DNA of 64,000 bases. It comes from Plicaturopsis crispa FD-325 SS-3 (lineage: Eukaryota; Basidiomycota; Agaricomycetes; Amylocorticiales; Amylocorticiaceae). The stretch covers positions 514,543-578,542 of the forward strand of contig KN832566.1 of NCBI GenBank assembly GCA_000827205.1, in the 5' to 3' direction. The notes beneath the pieces were generated by a model. It did no database searches. It was not told the DNA's origin and saw only the letters and a list, made by a program, of their open reading frames with translations. Below are positions 1 through 11,227 of the stretch, piece by piece. The position numbers and the translations under genes are program-made. How positions within the stretch are numbered: the first letter of the stretch is position 1; every line of letters starts with the position of its first letter.

Positions 1-470
1 GGTACCCGCTCGGGTCGATGCGCACAACGGAGAATATGATGGACAGGCGCGCGGACCTTTCGCGAGAACGCAGTCAGCGAAAGCTAGGAACAGAGCTTGC
101 TTGGAGAGGTACCAGATCATGAGATAGAAGCTCGTGGATATCATGTAGTACGATGCCACTCTGCTGAGCCATGATAGGCTATCTATAAACGTGCGTCCTC
201 GTCAGCCTACCAGCAACGGCGGTCCCAGGTCACGTCCTGGTACTTACTTGGCCGGTGTATGTGCATGAACACGGCGGCGATCTGCACCAAGAACGCAAGC
301 TGGAAAGTCGATGTGGATGATTAGATACTGCTAGCCACTAGGCGAGAAACACAAAAACTGACCATGCCCAGAAACGCAAAGCCGTCGTCCCACCATATCC
401 TCCACCGCCGGATGTATATGCGATACGATGTCGCAGCCACCACGGGTACGGCTAAGACCACACTTGCGAC
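1..470 (-). CDS. Partial multi-pass membrane protein (cut by left edge)
   Basis: Unnamed fungal integral membrane protein of the rhodopsin-like type common in mushroom genomes; its biochemical role is unknown to me. Read on the minus strand, four exon pieces join through good splice sites: a piece near 363-455 (VVLAVPVVAATSYRIYIRRW, then a tryptophan/acid motif WWDD), a piece near 248-300 (LAFLVQIAAVFMHIHRP), a piece near 125-175 (RVASYYMISTSFYLMIW) and a last piece near 1-55 (SARLSIIFSVVRIDPSGY). Alternating hydrophobic helices with a WWDD motif and an 'ARLSIIFSVVRIDP' helix fit that family as I remember it. The C-terminal half lies beyond the window start. The first exon could not be fixed: an in-frame stop lies upstream of the first piece, so an upstream intron is needed. 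Exon structure inferred; function uncertain. Confidence 0.5.
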
Positions 471-1950
471 TGCCCCATGCCATTAGCGCCCTGGCTAAAT
501 CCTACACTGAAATTCAGGGCTCCGACATACTCTTTATCTGCACAAAGGGGTCCATGACCGCACAGGCGCGCGGCGGGGATCAGTCTCGACCCACAGCGTG
601 TGTTTTCTGTAAGGACAGGGGATTCGGGGAACCGTGGGTGGGAGATCAGTATATAGTGGTGTCACTGGTTGGTCAGAAGAGGGTGTCCTTATAATACACT
701 CAGGACGGGCTGTCCGGCGTATGCATGCTAAGAACGGGAAGGAAGAGCAGGCGTCCGTCCATTCGTGCACGGGCGACTTTTAGGCAAACAAAACGTCTGC
801 GGGCGAAGGCAGGCGCTGGATGACGGTGCCGTGGAGACTGAACTTCCTCCTGTCGAAATGGAAAGAGCGTACCGGCTGCAGGGCGGCCGTCGATATCAGT
901 ATTCAATCGGCAAGAAAGATCGCCATGTCATTGCCATGTAACGACTGCCCTATTGACTTTATGTATCCTCCTTACGTTCACAATCTTGATTGCTTACTGC
1001 TCAGATAGTAAGGACCTTCAAGCTTCAAGGACAGGTAAGGGCTGGCATCGAGCTCTGCTAGAGCTGAGTCATGAGGCCTTGAGGTACGTCGTCCCGGTGT
1101 ATTATCGCGCTTCTCTACTTGACCGTCATTCATATTTCCAGCAAAGATACCACGAATGAGACGACGTGGATTGAGGATGCAATCGCTTACTTGAGTCGTA
1201 AGATATCATGATTACATAGAAGGCAAAAAGCCAGACATAACGTACAGCGGAATGCCGTTTGCGAAGAACCCCGATTAATCTTGCCCATGCCGCTGGCATG
1301 TCGCTCCTGCTCCTCGCGCTCAACACATTCACGATCCCCGGTCGGTATCTCTCGGTATCGTCGTGAGACAAAGCCCAAGGCCGATTCAGGCGGGACTTGC
1401 AGGCAGATGCAGGTTTTGCGGCGCGATATCAATACCCAATCCCCAGCAATGAGCATGCAGCATTTCCATCGATACACGCGCCCCCTTGTAGGTCTTCGTA
1501 TCTGATCAGTGAGTCTCCCATCTTGACAACGTATACTTGTACTTACAAGGTTAATTAAACGACCCCCACTAATCGTGGACGTCTTTGCGAGCATCGGTCA
1601 TCGTCTAATTCAAGCTGGTCTGCGGAACCCTGGTTGCGGCGCCACGACCCATGTCAGATGGGTCCGTGTGTACGCCCGGTTCTCTAAATTCTGATGCTAT
1701 TGGGGCCACTCCCTTCCTGATCCCCGAGCCGCCTACTCGCCCGGGCGTTAATTTCCCAGGCACATAGGGCGCGCGCCTAAGTATACTCGCAAACTACGGC
1801 CCACGAAAAGGAATTCAGCGCCAGCAGATCGCAGACGGTTAGCTGCGACGGGGCGTGCCTGGGCGAGTTGAGGACCACTTAACTGCACGCGACGCCGGGG
1901 TTCCTGCTATCCCTATCTCCATACCTGCCCCCTTCCTACTGTACCTCGCC
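471..1950. other. Gene-poor stretch upstream of the MFS gene
   Basis: No convincing gene. Short open frames on both strands (for example 1187-1594 minus) lack recognisable domains and consistent splice sites. The first exon of the left-edge membrane-protein gene may lie in the first 100-200 bases. The final part before 1951 presumably holds the promoter of the permease gene; no clear TATA box was recognised. Confidence 0.4.
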
Positions 1951-4697
1951 ATGTCCGAGCTGCTTGAAAAGGAGTGGAAGACGCAGACGCCGATTGACGC
2001 GGAGGCGCCTGACCCCGGCACGCCCACGTCGAAATCCTTGGACGAGGGCGCAGACGCAGATGAGGTCCCGCAGGTCGACCCGCGCGTGCGCCGCAAAGTC
2101 GACTGGAACGTGCTTCCCCTGGTCGCCATCCTCTACCTCTGCAGCTTTCTGTACGTTCCATCCATATCGCGTATGTTCCCTTGGCGCGGGCGCCTCATCT
2201 TTTCTGCAGAGATCGCGGGAACATAGGCATGCACCATTTAATGTACCCGTGCGCTGTGCTGACTGGATAATACTGTATGGACGTTCTTGCAGGAAATGCA
2301 CGGGTGAGCCCGGTGGTTCTTGCGCGTCTTTTGATCTAAGTCCTCATGGTGCTGAACTTTGAAGGTCGCGGGAATGGCTACCGAGCTGCACCTGACTGGC
2401 ACTCGGTACCAGCTTGCCGCCGCCGTGTTCTTCGTGAGTGCCACCTCACTTTCGCACGTGCAGCTTGGAGTGTGCGCTCTGCGCACTTCGTGTGTTTTGT
2501 GGCGCACACCGCTCACGAAACTGCGCACTGATTAAAGCCATTCGCAGATCCCGTACAGCATCCTGGAAGTACCATGGTCAGTCCTAGATCATCGCAATCG
2601 CGCTCCTCGTGCGTAGCTGATAGACGTGCCCTGCAGTAATGTCATCATGAAGCTCATGACGCCTTCGACATGGAGTACGTGTGTTTACACAAACCGCCAA
2701 CCGTATCCTGACTCCAATTGCCAACCTGTGTTCCACAGTTGCGGGGATCATGGTAGCGTGGGGCGTCGTCAGTGCGTATGCATCCCAATCACGCCTTTTG
2801 GGTGAACCGAGGTGTCTGAGCATGATCTCGATTTGCAGTGCTGTCTATGGCGTTCGTGAAGAACTACCACGGGCTGCTCATGTCCGTCCCATTCTGTTCA
2901 CGCACTTTTTTATCTTGAATGCATTGCTCAACATACGCACTAGCGCCCGAATTTTCCTCGGAGTGACGGAAGCAGGCCTTGCGCCCGCCGTGGCGTACTA
3001 TGTGACGCTGTGGTACCGCAAGAAGGACCAGGCGAGACCGTTTGCTTTGTACTGGTACGTCGACGACACTAGTAATTTCACGCGGCCTGACGGATTTGCA
3101 AGGTCGAACGCGACTGTTGCAGGTAATTCTCGTGCTTTTATGGTTCATGGTGCGCTGCGCGATCTGACGCGGGTGGGCAGGTGCCTTTGGCGGGCTGTTG
3201 GCGTTCGCCATCGAGAAGATGGACGGGTGGGGCAATCTATTTTCAAGTCGTTTTCGTGCGTGGCGGTGGCCTGACCATCTTTTTACGCAGAATCGGAGGC
3301 CTTCGCGGGTGGGCTTGGATAGTGAGTGGTCTCTCCGAAAATCTACTGCCAATCTGAGCTGCTTCGCTGCGCAGTTCCTCCTCGAGGGCCTCAGTGAGTA
3401 CTCCGTCCACCACATCGCCGTGCCTTCTGTACATACATGCTAAGACCCCATTCCAGTGACGGTCGCATTCGCCGTCCTCGCATACTGGAAGCTGCCCGAC
3501 GTACGTTTCCGCATCCTCTCTTCGCGCCCGCATCTCTAACCAGGACATCCCGCCCACACAAACAGTCGCCCGAAACCGCGAAATTCCTCACGCCCGCGGA
3601 GAAGGCGCACCTGCTCGACGTGCTGCGGCGCGACACCACAGGCGAGCCGTTCCGCTTCGAGTGGCGCTTCGTGTGGGAGACGCTGCGCGACCCGCTGTCG
3701 TGGACTTTGTGCGTCATTTACGCTGGGTGCGCCTCCCCCTTTTCCCTATTTCCCTATTTCCCCATCATCATCTTCATTGGGGTGGACTGGGCTGAAGCGG
3801 GTGTACGGACAGACAGCTGATGACGGTGTACTCGGTCGCGCTGTTCCTGCCGACTATCATCAGCGACCTGGGGATTTCGAAGCCTTCTGATGTGCAGCTG
3901 TACGTCCCTTTCCCCCTCCTCCCTCCCTCTCCCTCTCCCTCTCCCCAATTGACCCCTTACTCATGCGAAATAGCTTTACAATCCCCCCCTACGCCGCCGG
4001 CTGCGCCACCACCATGCTCCTCGGCGTCCTCTCCGACCGCGCACACATGCGCGGGCCCTTCGTCATGGGCACCACCCTCCTCGGGATCATCGGGTACGCC
4101 CTCCTCCTCTCCACCAGCCCCAGTGACCTTCCGGGCGTGGGGTACGCGGGGACGGTCCTCGCGACGTGCGGGTCGTTCCCGACGATCCCGCTTTTGCTGG
4201 CGTGGGCGGCGGGGAACGCGGGCGGGAATGTGAAGAAGGGGATTATTGTGGGGATGTTGAGTAGTTGTGGGAACGTCGGCGGGTGAGTGGGTTTTGTTCT
4301 TCCTTTCCTTCCTCCCTTCCTCCCTTCTTTCCTCGCCGTTTAGTGTAATCGGTGTGTGTAAGTGCACATACTGACGCGTGCGCCACTTAGGATCGTCGGC
4401 TCCTTCATCTACCGCACGCAAGACACACCGCGCTACCGCCTCGGGCACGGGTTCGTCCTCGGCTGCCTCTGCCTCGCCTTCCTCACCACGGGCTTCGCGA
4501 TGTACAATTTCGACCGGCTCAATAAGCAGAAGGCGAGGCGGTGTAGGGAGGAGGGGATTGGGAAGGAGAGGCGCGCGGAGTTTGCGGGGATGGGGACGGG
4601 GTCGCCGTTGTTTAGGTGCGTTGTGTTTCGTTGGGCAGGGGGTGGTGAGCGCGTGGAATGAGAGAGCTGATGGTGGTTTGGCAGGTTCTCGTTATGA
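1951..4697 (+). CDS. MFS permease, DAL5/allantoate-permease type (ACS family)
   Basis: Predicted plasma-membrane transporter of the major facilitator superfamily, anion:cation symporter group (relatives move allantoate, nicotinate, pantothenate and other organic anions); the substrate cannot be told. The start is the ATG of MSELLEKEWK, giving a hydrophilic N-terminus before the first helix (VDWNVLPLVAILYLCSFL). The signature DRGNIGNAR follows directly, then IPYSILEVPCNV, ARIFLGVTEAGLAPAV, the loop motif LWYRKKDQARPFALYW, GAFGGLLAFAIEKMDG and GGLRGWAWIFLLEGL, all in family order. The second half includes LMTVYSVALFLPTIISDLG and CGNVGGIVGSFIYRTQDTPR. It ends in SPLFRFSL and a TGA. The gene has well over a dozen short introns, including two successive microexons (2210-2226 and 2293-2303) and one GC-AG intron (2227-2292). 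All joined exons stay in frame, so it looks intact. Confidence 0.88.
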
Positions 4698-6725
4698 TAA
4701 TGATGCGGGGCGAGGTGGCGTAAATATTTGCACGGCAACTTCGATGAACCATGTGTATTATAGTAATGATTTATGGGAACACGTCGGGAGACAAGCTGTA
4801 CATTTCTTGTTATCGAGCGATCGAGCGAGTCCACCGTCGCGTCACTCTTTGCCGGCAGGACGAGCGTCCTTGACTAGCAGAAACTGCTCATTGTATACTA
4901 AGAGTACCACACCGCGCCGTACATGGCAGTCACACAGACCCGGCCCGATTACAGCTAGACGCGTATCGTCTGGATTTAAGCGACACCTCTGAGGTTAAAC
5001 AAGACGCATCGGGGGTTGAACGCGGAGCAGGGTAGAGTTGTGTACGTCTTGATATCCTGTCAAACCTCAGAGTTAGCTTCTCTCAAAAAAAGTGGACGGT
5101 AAACAGGCGATCGAGATGATCTTGTCTTAACACCACTCAAGAAGTCAGAGTCTCATGAAAACGCGCCCAGTGGCACAGACTCGCGCGACCCGCTGGTTTT
5201 CATGTCAGCTCGGAACCGCGGGTGTCCGCGCGCCGAGAATGGACGGTGCGCGCGGGACAGCCTCGATGTCGGAGGCATGGGGACCAGCGGGGAGCGGGGA
5301 GCGGGCATGGGCCTGTTCGCAGGTGAAGGACGATACGAGGTGTCGATGATAGGCCGGATACGGGCTGAAATTTGGAAAGTTAAACAATACAATGAACGCG
5401 CGGTGCCACCGAGAACGCAAGGTCCACGAAACGATGAACGCAACAAATGAGCACGATAATCGCATATGCGACGGCAAAAAGCACAATGACTATGAACGAC
5501 ACCTAAGGAGAACGCACAACGCACAACGCACGCCGAACACAGCGCCCTACCGAATGTCACGAACTCGCTTCACCAGCGAAGCGGCACTGAGCAAATCAGC
5601 GGACGCTCCAGTGGCGAAGACAGAATGGCGTTGGCAGGGCGGGACGGGGCGTGACGTTCATGTAAGGCGCAGGCGCAGACGGGTAAGCACAATATGAAAA
5701 GAGAGTAAAAACACGGCGTGAGCGTGAAAAAATGGATGAAAACGCATGGATGATGTGGAACTATGGAAGAGCGTCGAGGAGTGCTGTGCGCAACCATGCG
5801 CCCTGCATGGAGACGTGCTCACACGTCACCAGCGGCACGCCATTGTTGTAGTAGCGCAATGTCACAGGGCTGGTGAGGGCAGTGCGGTGCAGACAGGGCG
5901 GGAGGACGCGGAGTGACATCGCGTCGATGGAGGGGAAAGCACGATTTGGCTGATGGAGAGACGATCTGAGCGGGGGAAGCGCGATTCAAGTATGAATCCG
6001 ATGCGATTGCGAAGAGCCCAGAGAACGCACGACGCAGGACCGCGCGCCGATCCGAGCGCCCTGCTCATGGCTCAGTGGCACTAAATCGCCAGCAGCAAAA
6101 CGTCGCACTGAACAGATCAGCGGACGCAGTATCGGCGAAGGCCGGAGGTACTGGCAGGGAGGGTGGATGTGGCGAGGATGGATGCAATCGCGATGGGAGA
6201 CGATACGCACGATGCGATAGGTACTACCAGCCTGAGACCACAGGGAAAGGTTGACTGTATGACAGAGAAAAGAACGATATGCATGACAGAGGGAGCACGG
6301 ACGACAGCACACTCGGGCGCCCCACTCAGACCGTGAACAACCCCCGATCGCCAGAGGCACCCGTGCTAGGATTGAGAGCAGCGGATGCAGCACTAGTGAG
6401 GTCATGGCGGCAGGCTTGCGGAGCGGGGTGAATGCGGCGGCGTACCAAGGACATCTGCACGATCGATAGTGGATGCAAGGAGATGGCAGTCGATAAAAGG
6501 AGACACTCGATGCAAAAAGGAGACTCGCGGTCTAGGCCCGGCCCAGAGCAAGCCAACAGCCGCAGATCCTAACACGCACAAACACCGCCCTTCCTTCTAG
6601 GTCGATCTATTCCAGAGCTACTAGGGGCTTATTCCGACTCTTCGAGAGCTAGGCTTTACACCAGGCGGCGTACTCGCGGGCCAAAGGGCGATGGGCTATT
6701 GGAGGGCCAGGCGCGCCGTCGCCCG
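4698..6725. repeat. Gene-free stretch with a degenerate two-copy repeat
   Basis: No gene seen over about 2 kb. Two diverged copies of one sequence can be aligned by eye, about 5505-5680 and 6008-6180. Both contain a run like GAGAACGCAC, a shared core near ATCAGCGGACGC, and then GGCGAAG followed by TGGCAGGG. The segment looks like old, decayed repeats; family unknown. Confidence 0.4.
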
Positions 6726-6732
6726 TATATAA
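6726..6732 (+). promoter_or_regulatory. Possible TATA box of COX8
   Basis: TATATAA lies about 107 bases upstream of the COX8 start codon and is followed by a pyrimidine/CAC-rich leader typical of fungal 5' UTRs. Spacing to the true transcription start is unknown. Confidence 0.4.
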
Positions 6733-6832
6733 CATGCCCCATGTTACCCCATACCACCCCATTCAATCAACGTCCTCGCATTCACTCACATCACCCACTC
6801 CCACTCTAACTCAAACACTCACAAGAAGAGTC

Positions 6833-7180
6833 ATGTCTGCCCCATCCCTCCTCCGCGTCATTGCACGCCGCTCCCTCGCTCCTCGATCAGCTATGGCTGT
6901 GAGGGCGTACGGCAAGCCCGCGGATGCGCCTCATCCAGTACGTGCCCCCTCTTTCCCTTCATTTCCTCTAGTAGACGCTAACACCCTACCCACAGCCCTT
7001 CCCCTTCCCCACGAAGAACAGACGCGCATTTCGCGTGGGCTACCTCGCCTTCGTCGGCCTCGGGTTCGCCCTCCCGTTCGTTGCGGCTGAGGTTCAGCTG
7101 TGAGTACCTCCCCTCCCCCTTCTTTGGTATAGGGACTGATGGGTGCGCACAGGAAACGATTCCGCGGGGAGTGGTCGTAA
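6833..7180 (+). CDS. COX8: Cytochrome c oxidase subunit VIII (mammalian VIIc type)
   Basis: Small nuclear-encoded subunit of mitochondrial complex IV, inner membrane. Three exons: 6833-6937, 6996-7099 and 7153-7180, joined by GT-AG introns of 58 and 53 bases. Exon 1 encodes a basic, Ser/Ala-rich mitochondrial presequence (MSAPSLLRVIARRSLAPRSA). Exon 2 encodes the conserved core: FPFPTKNRRAFRVGY, then a single membrane helix (LAFVGLGFALPFVAAEVQL). Exon 3 adds KRFRGEWS and a stop. The total of about 78 residues and the 'PF..K.....F...Y..F...GFA.PF.AA' pattern match fungal COX8/COX7c. An upstream in-frame ATG at 6734 would lengthen the presequence implausibly; 6833 is preferred. Confidence 0.85.
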
Positions 7181-8012
7181 ATTATTTGCGTCCTCCGTCG
7201 TCACATCCATCCGCCTGCCGCGCCGTGTCGAGTTCAGCGCGCAGTGGCCCTTCAACGAGTCCTCCTATTACTCTGTTCATAACGAACACGCACACGGACT
7301 CCTGCATCTGTATATTTAATGGTTCCCGCTTTCTCTCGCTTGTTGTATAATTCCACACTGCATAATCGCATCATCTACTGCGTTCGTCGTGCGTTCCTGT
7401 CTGGTCGTCGTGTGCAAGGCGTACGTGTCGTGGGCGAGTCGTACGTGTCGTGGGCCGTTCAGCTGGTCGTCGTGCATTGTCGGTACGTTGTCCTCCTATG
7501 CGTTGCTTGCTCCTAGTGCATACGATAATTGATCGGCGCTCGCATCCCCATGGCACGCACGAGCTGCCCGCATTCCGTCGTCCACGGACAAGGTAGTACA
7601 ATCGCGCCAAGGTGCGTGAAGCACGTTTGTGAGATTTATACCGTATACTGTACGCGATGGAGTGGCAACGAGTGCTAGACCCCTGCGAACGCGCCGGGAA
7701 CATGAAGGCATCAAGGTCGGGCAGTTCACCGCAACACCTGCTGAGATCGACGACCGAACGCATTAACAAGCTTGATAATCGTACAGATATCATGATACAG
7801 TCACCGTGAAGACATTCACTTGCACCGACCCTGCCGCGCCCTCATCCTCACCGTTGCACACATTGCTCACAAGTGATACCTTCATACGTGCTTCTTCTCC
7901 ACTGTACCCGCCGTCTCTATCCTAGTCGCTAGGTCCACCAAATCAATCTCGACCTGCCAGTGGTCCCATTAGCATCCCCTCCCCTTCCCACCCCACCCAC
8001 ACCCAAATTCAC
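7181..8012. other. Spacer between COX8 and the BTB pair; holds 3' flank of BTB-A
   Basis: No separate gene. Two tandem copies of CGTACGTGTCGTGGG occur around 7420-7455. The part from about 7750 to 7990 aligns with the 3' flank of the next BTB gene (10040-10250). It also contains the conserved last intron acceptor (CCACTGGCAG) and a terminal exon encoding VEIDLVDLAT (down to about 7882) that BTB-A would use if its frame were kept. Confidence 0.5.
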
Positions 8013-8918
8013 TCACCGTACCCACAGCAACCTCCACCACCGCCCCATAAAACCCCACCATCCTCCCCACCTCCTCCCCCGCCCTCTCCCCACAATGCGC
8101 ACACCGTCGCGCCACACGCAGCACCCCGTCGCGCCACACGCAGCACCCCGTCGCGCCACACGCAGCACCCCGTCCGCCAGGAGGACATCCCCGACCGTAG
8201 CGCCGCGCGGCCGGGATTGGAGGGCGGTGGAGGCGGAGAGGAGGGCGGCGTGCAGCCAGGCGGGGCCGTAGCCATGGGGGGTGCGCGTGCGCGTGCCGGA
8301 GCAGGAGGACCGTTCGAAGGGGTGCGTAGGTTTGATATGGGAGGTGGAGGAGTGGGTGGAGGAGGAGGAGGGCCACGGTGTTATAGAGCAGGTGGTGCTC
8401 GCAGCCTCACCGCATTGGATATGATACTCCAGCAGCCGGTGATACTGCCGCGCGCTGATATACTCCAGTTCCGGCGCGTACGGCCCGTGCGCGAGCTCGA
8501 GCGCGTAAGGCCAGTCTGCGATGGGCGTGTGGAGGTTGTGCTTCGCGGCAGCGCGCGCGGCGGCGGGGAGGGCGTGATGGATGGCGGTAGCGAAGACGCG
8601 GAGGGGGTGGGGTAAGGGGGCGTCGTGTGGCGTTTGGAGGGAATCGTGTAGTTGCGTGGACAAGGACAAGGACGGCAGGCTGTAGCGCAATAGCGCGCGG
8701 ACCATGGCGCTGTCTTCACGCAGCTGGATCACTGGGAGCCCGTCCTTCATCGTGTTTTCTGTCTCCGAGAGTGCCAACATGGACGGGGAGAGCAGGCATT
8801 TGCATGCGCGGAAATCGACGTTGTCGGATGAGCGGAGGATGATGTCGGCGTTGGGGTCGTCGAAGGGGGCGCCCTTGCGATCGTTGCTATCGACCTTCCT
8901 ATCGCTAGCGGAATCCAT
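8013..8918 (-). CDS. BTB/POZ domain protein A, C-terminus frame-shifted by a 22-base repeat
   Basis: Member of a local BTB/POZ family (five in this window). BTB domains mediate dimerisation and often adaptor roles for cullin-3 ligases; its partner is unknown. The N-terminus carries DIILRSSDNVDFRACKCLLS, then the alpha-helical segment RQYHRLLEYHIQCGEAAS and RPRGATVGDVLL, as in its paralogs. The core is shorter than in the paralogs: the 'FEGMF' region and the helix around 'VLAVLDAATKYDM' are missing, so the BTB fold may be damaged. At 8105-8170 a 22-base unit is present three times. One copy leaves the frame CAHCGERAG in line with the family's CxHCG motif; three copies (+44 bases) push translation into another frame that ends at 8013. 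Either a recent pseudogene or an altered protein. Confidence 0.65.
   Translation of the reverse strand: MDSASDRKVDSNDRKGAPFDDPNADIILRSSDNVDFRACKCLLSPSMLALSETENTMKDGLPVIQLREDSAMVRALLRYSLPSLSLSTQLHDSLQTPHDAPLPHPLRVFATAIHHALPAAARAAAKHNLHTPIADWPYALELAHGPYAPELEYISARQYHRLLEYHIQCGEAASTTCSITPWPSSSSTHSSTSHIKPTHPFERSSCSGTRTRTPHGYGPAWLHAALLSASTALQSRPRGATVGDVLLADGVLRVARRGAACGATGCCVWRDGVRIVGRGRGRRWGGWWGFMGRWWRLLWVR
8105..8170. repeat. Tandem repeat, 22 bases x 3, inside BTB-A
   Basis: Three perfect copies with starts at 8105, 8127 and 8149, and the first bases of a fourth at 8171. The unit begins CGTCGCGCCACACGCAG. As 22 is not a multiple of three, copy number decides the reading frame of the C-terminus. 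Confidence 0.95.
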
Positions 8919-10193
8919 AGTTAGCGAGTTTCTGGATGCAGGGAGTGGTCATCCAGGACGGTGCTTTCGAGGTGCTTATATCGCGCTGGGATGACTCCGT
9001 CGGTCGGCTGCGCTGTGGCACGAGGCTGTGGTAGTGTGCCTCCCCGTGCACAGCCTTCCGCGGAGGAAGTAAGTGGGCATCGGGCGATGAGTCTATAGGC
9101 GTTAGCGCATCGTATGCACGAGCTACGCGACGAGGACACGTACAGAAACATAGACTTGACGGGTTAAGCACCAAGTCTTGCGCATTCCGGAGATCTGCCA
9201 TCGCATTTCCTAAAATTAGCTACTACATCTTGCCCCCGCTGGTCTACCACGTCTGGACGACGAGGTCTCCCGCCGCGCCGAGGGGATGCGGCGCGCGAGA
9301 CACCCTCGGGGGAGCACAAAGATGGTGGCGACCACAGGCACGACAAAAAAAACAACCGACCACCAAAACGAGAGAGCACACACCAACTACTGCACCGCTG
9401 GCTTCTCCACCGTCACGAACCGAAGGGCCTGAGATGCAGCACGCGCATAAGAGACGCCCTCGGGAGGGTGACGGTGAGCGCCAGCGGTGCACGTGGGCTG
9501 CTACGCTCGTGCTCGAGGCTGTTGTGCGACGGGGATTGACCGATTCACGAGGTAGAATGCGACGGATGCACGAGACAGAAAGTAGGAAGTGATAGCATAG
9601 CCTGAGGACTGGGGACAACGGCGCAAAATGTGCGCCCTGCTGAATGGCATTGAACCCTCATATGCGCGGGATGCTGGTGAAGACAGGGTAGGAGACAAGG
9701 GAGAGAATTGAGCCACTCGGAGACAAGCACGTACTGTAACAAACACCGCACATCAAGTAGTAGCCTGCCTCTCGTGGGCAGCCCTAAAGCGTGAAGATAA
9801 TGGAATCGTTCACAGCATAAAGCGCCTGATACATGAAAACACGTCAGTGGTATATATGTGTGGGGATGACCGAGCGGATTCACGAACCAGGCAAGCATCG
9901 GGGAAGGAGGACTCGCAGAGGGAGAGGGGGCGTATACGCCACCTGTACTACATGCATGTCAGCGAGATGGCCGGTGTTACTCATCGTTCATGTCACTCTG
10001 AGATGGACTTGTTTGGGAGCACCGCCCCTAAGCGCGACTTCAAACGCGTTAACAAGATTCATAGTCGTGCAGATTTTGTGATACGGTCACCGTGAAAAAA
10101 ATACATTCGCTTGCATTGAAACTGCCGTGCCGCCCACTGGCACATTCCTTTGTGCCTCGCCTTCGCGGGGAGCATAAGTGTGCCCGCCGACTT
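8919..10193. other. Spacer between BTB-A and BTB-B
   Basis: No gene recognised. The first ~80 bases upstream of BTB-A share GGTGCTTTCGAGGT with the region upstream of BTB-B (near 11275). The last part (10040-10193) matches the 3' flank of BTB-A. Both fit a tandem segmental duplication of about 2.3 kb spacing. The middle (9200-9800) shows nothing definable. Confidence 0.45.
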
Positions 10194-11227
10194 TCACTGC
10201 CGCGTCCGGAGGTCTACGAGATCTACTTCGACCTGGGTCAAGAGAATAATCAGTATCATTGCCTTGCGGTATGATGCCGACCTGGACTCACTGTGGAGAT
10301 GGCCTCTTCGATTGCGTTTGCGCACAATGCGGCAAATCGCTTCGTCTTGGACTGAGCCTTGTCTCCACAGTGTGTGCATTTGGATGCCAAAGCAACGAAG
10401 CGTTCAGATGTAAGGATCTCTGCGACAGTTGCACCGCGGGGCTTGGCCTTCAATGCTGCAGCCGCCTCACCGATCGCTTCCCACAACCACATTGCTACGG
10501 ACCCGTACGATGACCATATGAGCGGGGGGGAGCATTTTTCCCATTCGAAATCCGAACGCCACTTCGTGATCAATGTGGGGCATGCGGTACTGGCGACTTC
10601 GCCACATCGGCGATGATAGTCCTGCAACCGGTGGTACTGGCGTGTGCTGATGTCATCCAACTCGTCGATGTACGGCCAGTCTGAAACCGGCACCGCCAGA
10701 TTGTACTTCGCCGCCGCCCGAGCCTCGTCCTCAAACTTGTAGCGCATGGCAGTTACGAAGATTCGAAGGGGAGTGTCGGAGGAGAGCAGGCGCGTGGATA
10801 CCAGCGCCGTGCGGGCGTGCCTGTGGACGTCCTGCATGTCGTATTTGGTTGCCGCGTCGAGCACCGCCAGGACATCCCGCAACGTCTCGAGGGGCGGGCG
10901 TTCGACTATGGCAGAGGGCAGGCTGTAAAGCAGGAGCTTTTTCACCAACTCGCTGTCTTCGCTCAACGGTATCACGGGCAGCCCATCCTTCAGGGTATCT
11001 CCTGTGCTGCCCTGAGGCGGCGTCGGCAGTGCGAACATGCCCTCGAAGACTGAGGAGGTCACGGAGAGCATTATTTTGAATGCGCGGAAATCGACGTTAT
11101 CGGATGAGCGGAGGATGACATCGGCCTTGGGATTGTCGAAGGGGGCGGGGGCGTCTCTGACCTGCCTATCGTCCGTGCTGCCTTTCCGATCGTCTGTAGC
11201 GACCTTGGTATCGCTGGTAGCGTTCAT
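10194..11227 (-). CDS. BTB/POZ domain protein B
   Basis: Full-length member of the local BTB family and the best reference for BTB-A. Domain order: short polar N-terminus; BTB core beginning DVILRSSDNVDFRAFKIMLS with SSVFEGMFALP; helices with DVLAVLDAATKYDMQDVHRH; a segment ISTRQYHRLQDYHRRCGEVA; KPRGATVAEIL; then a C-terminal CTHCGDKAQ knuckle. The plain open frame runs to 10256. However, a 59-base GT-AG intron (10233-10291) followed by a last exon encoding VEVDLVDLRTRQ is preferred, because paralogs A and D have the same terminal exon. No DNA-binding or kelch repeats are seen. Cellular role unknown; an adaptor role is only a family-level guess. Confidence 0.8.

Noticed and set aside
8105-8170. 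CRISPR-like array
   Set aside because: Units are contiguous without spacers, lie inside a eukaryotic coding frame, and no CRISPR-associated genes exist here.
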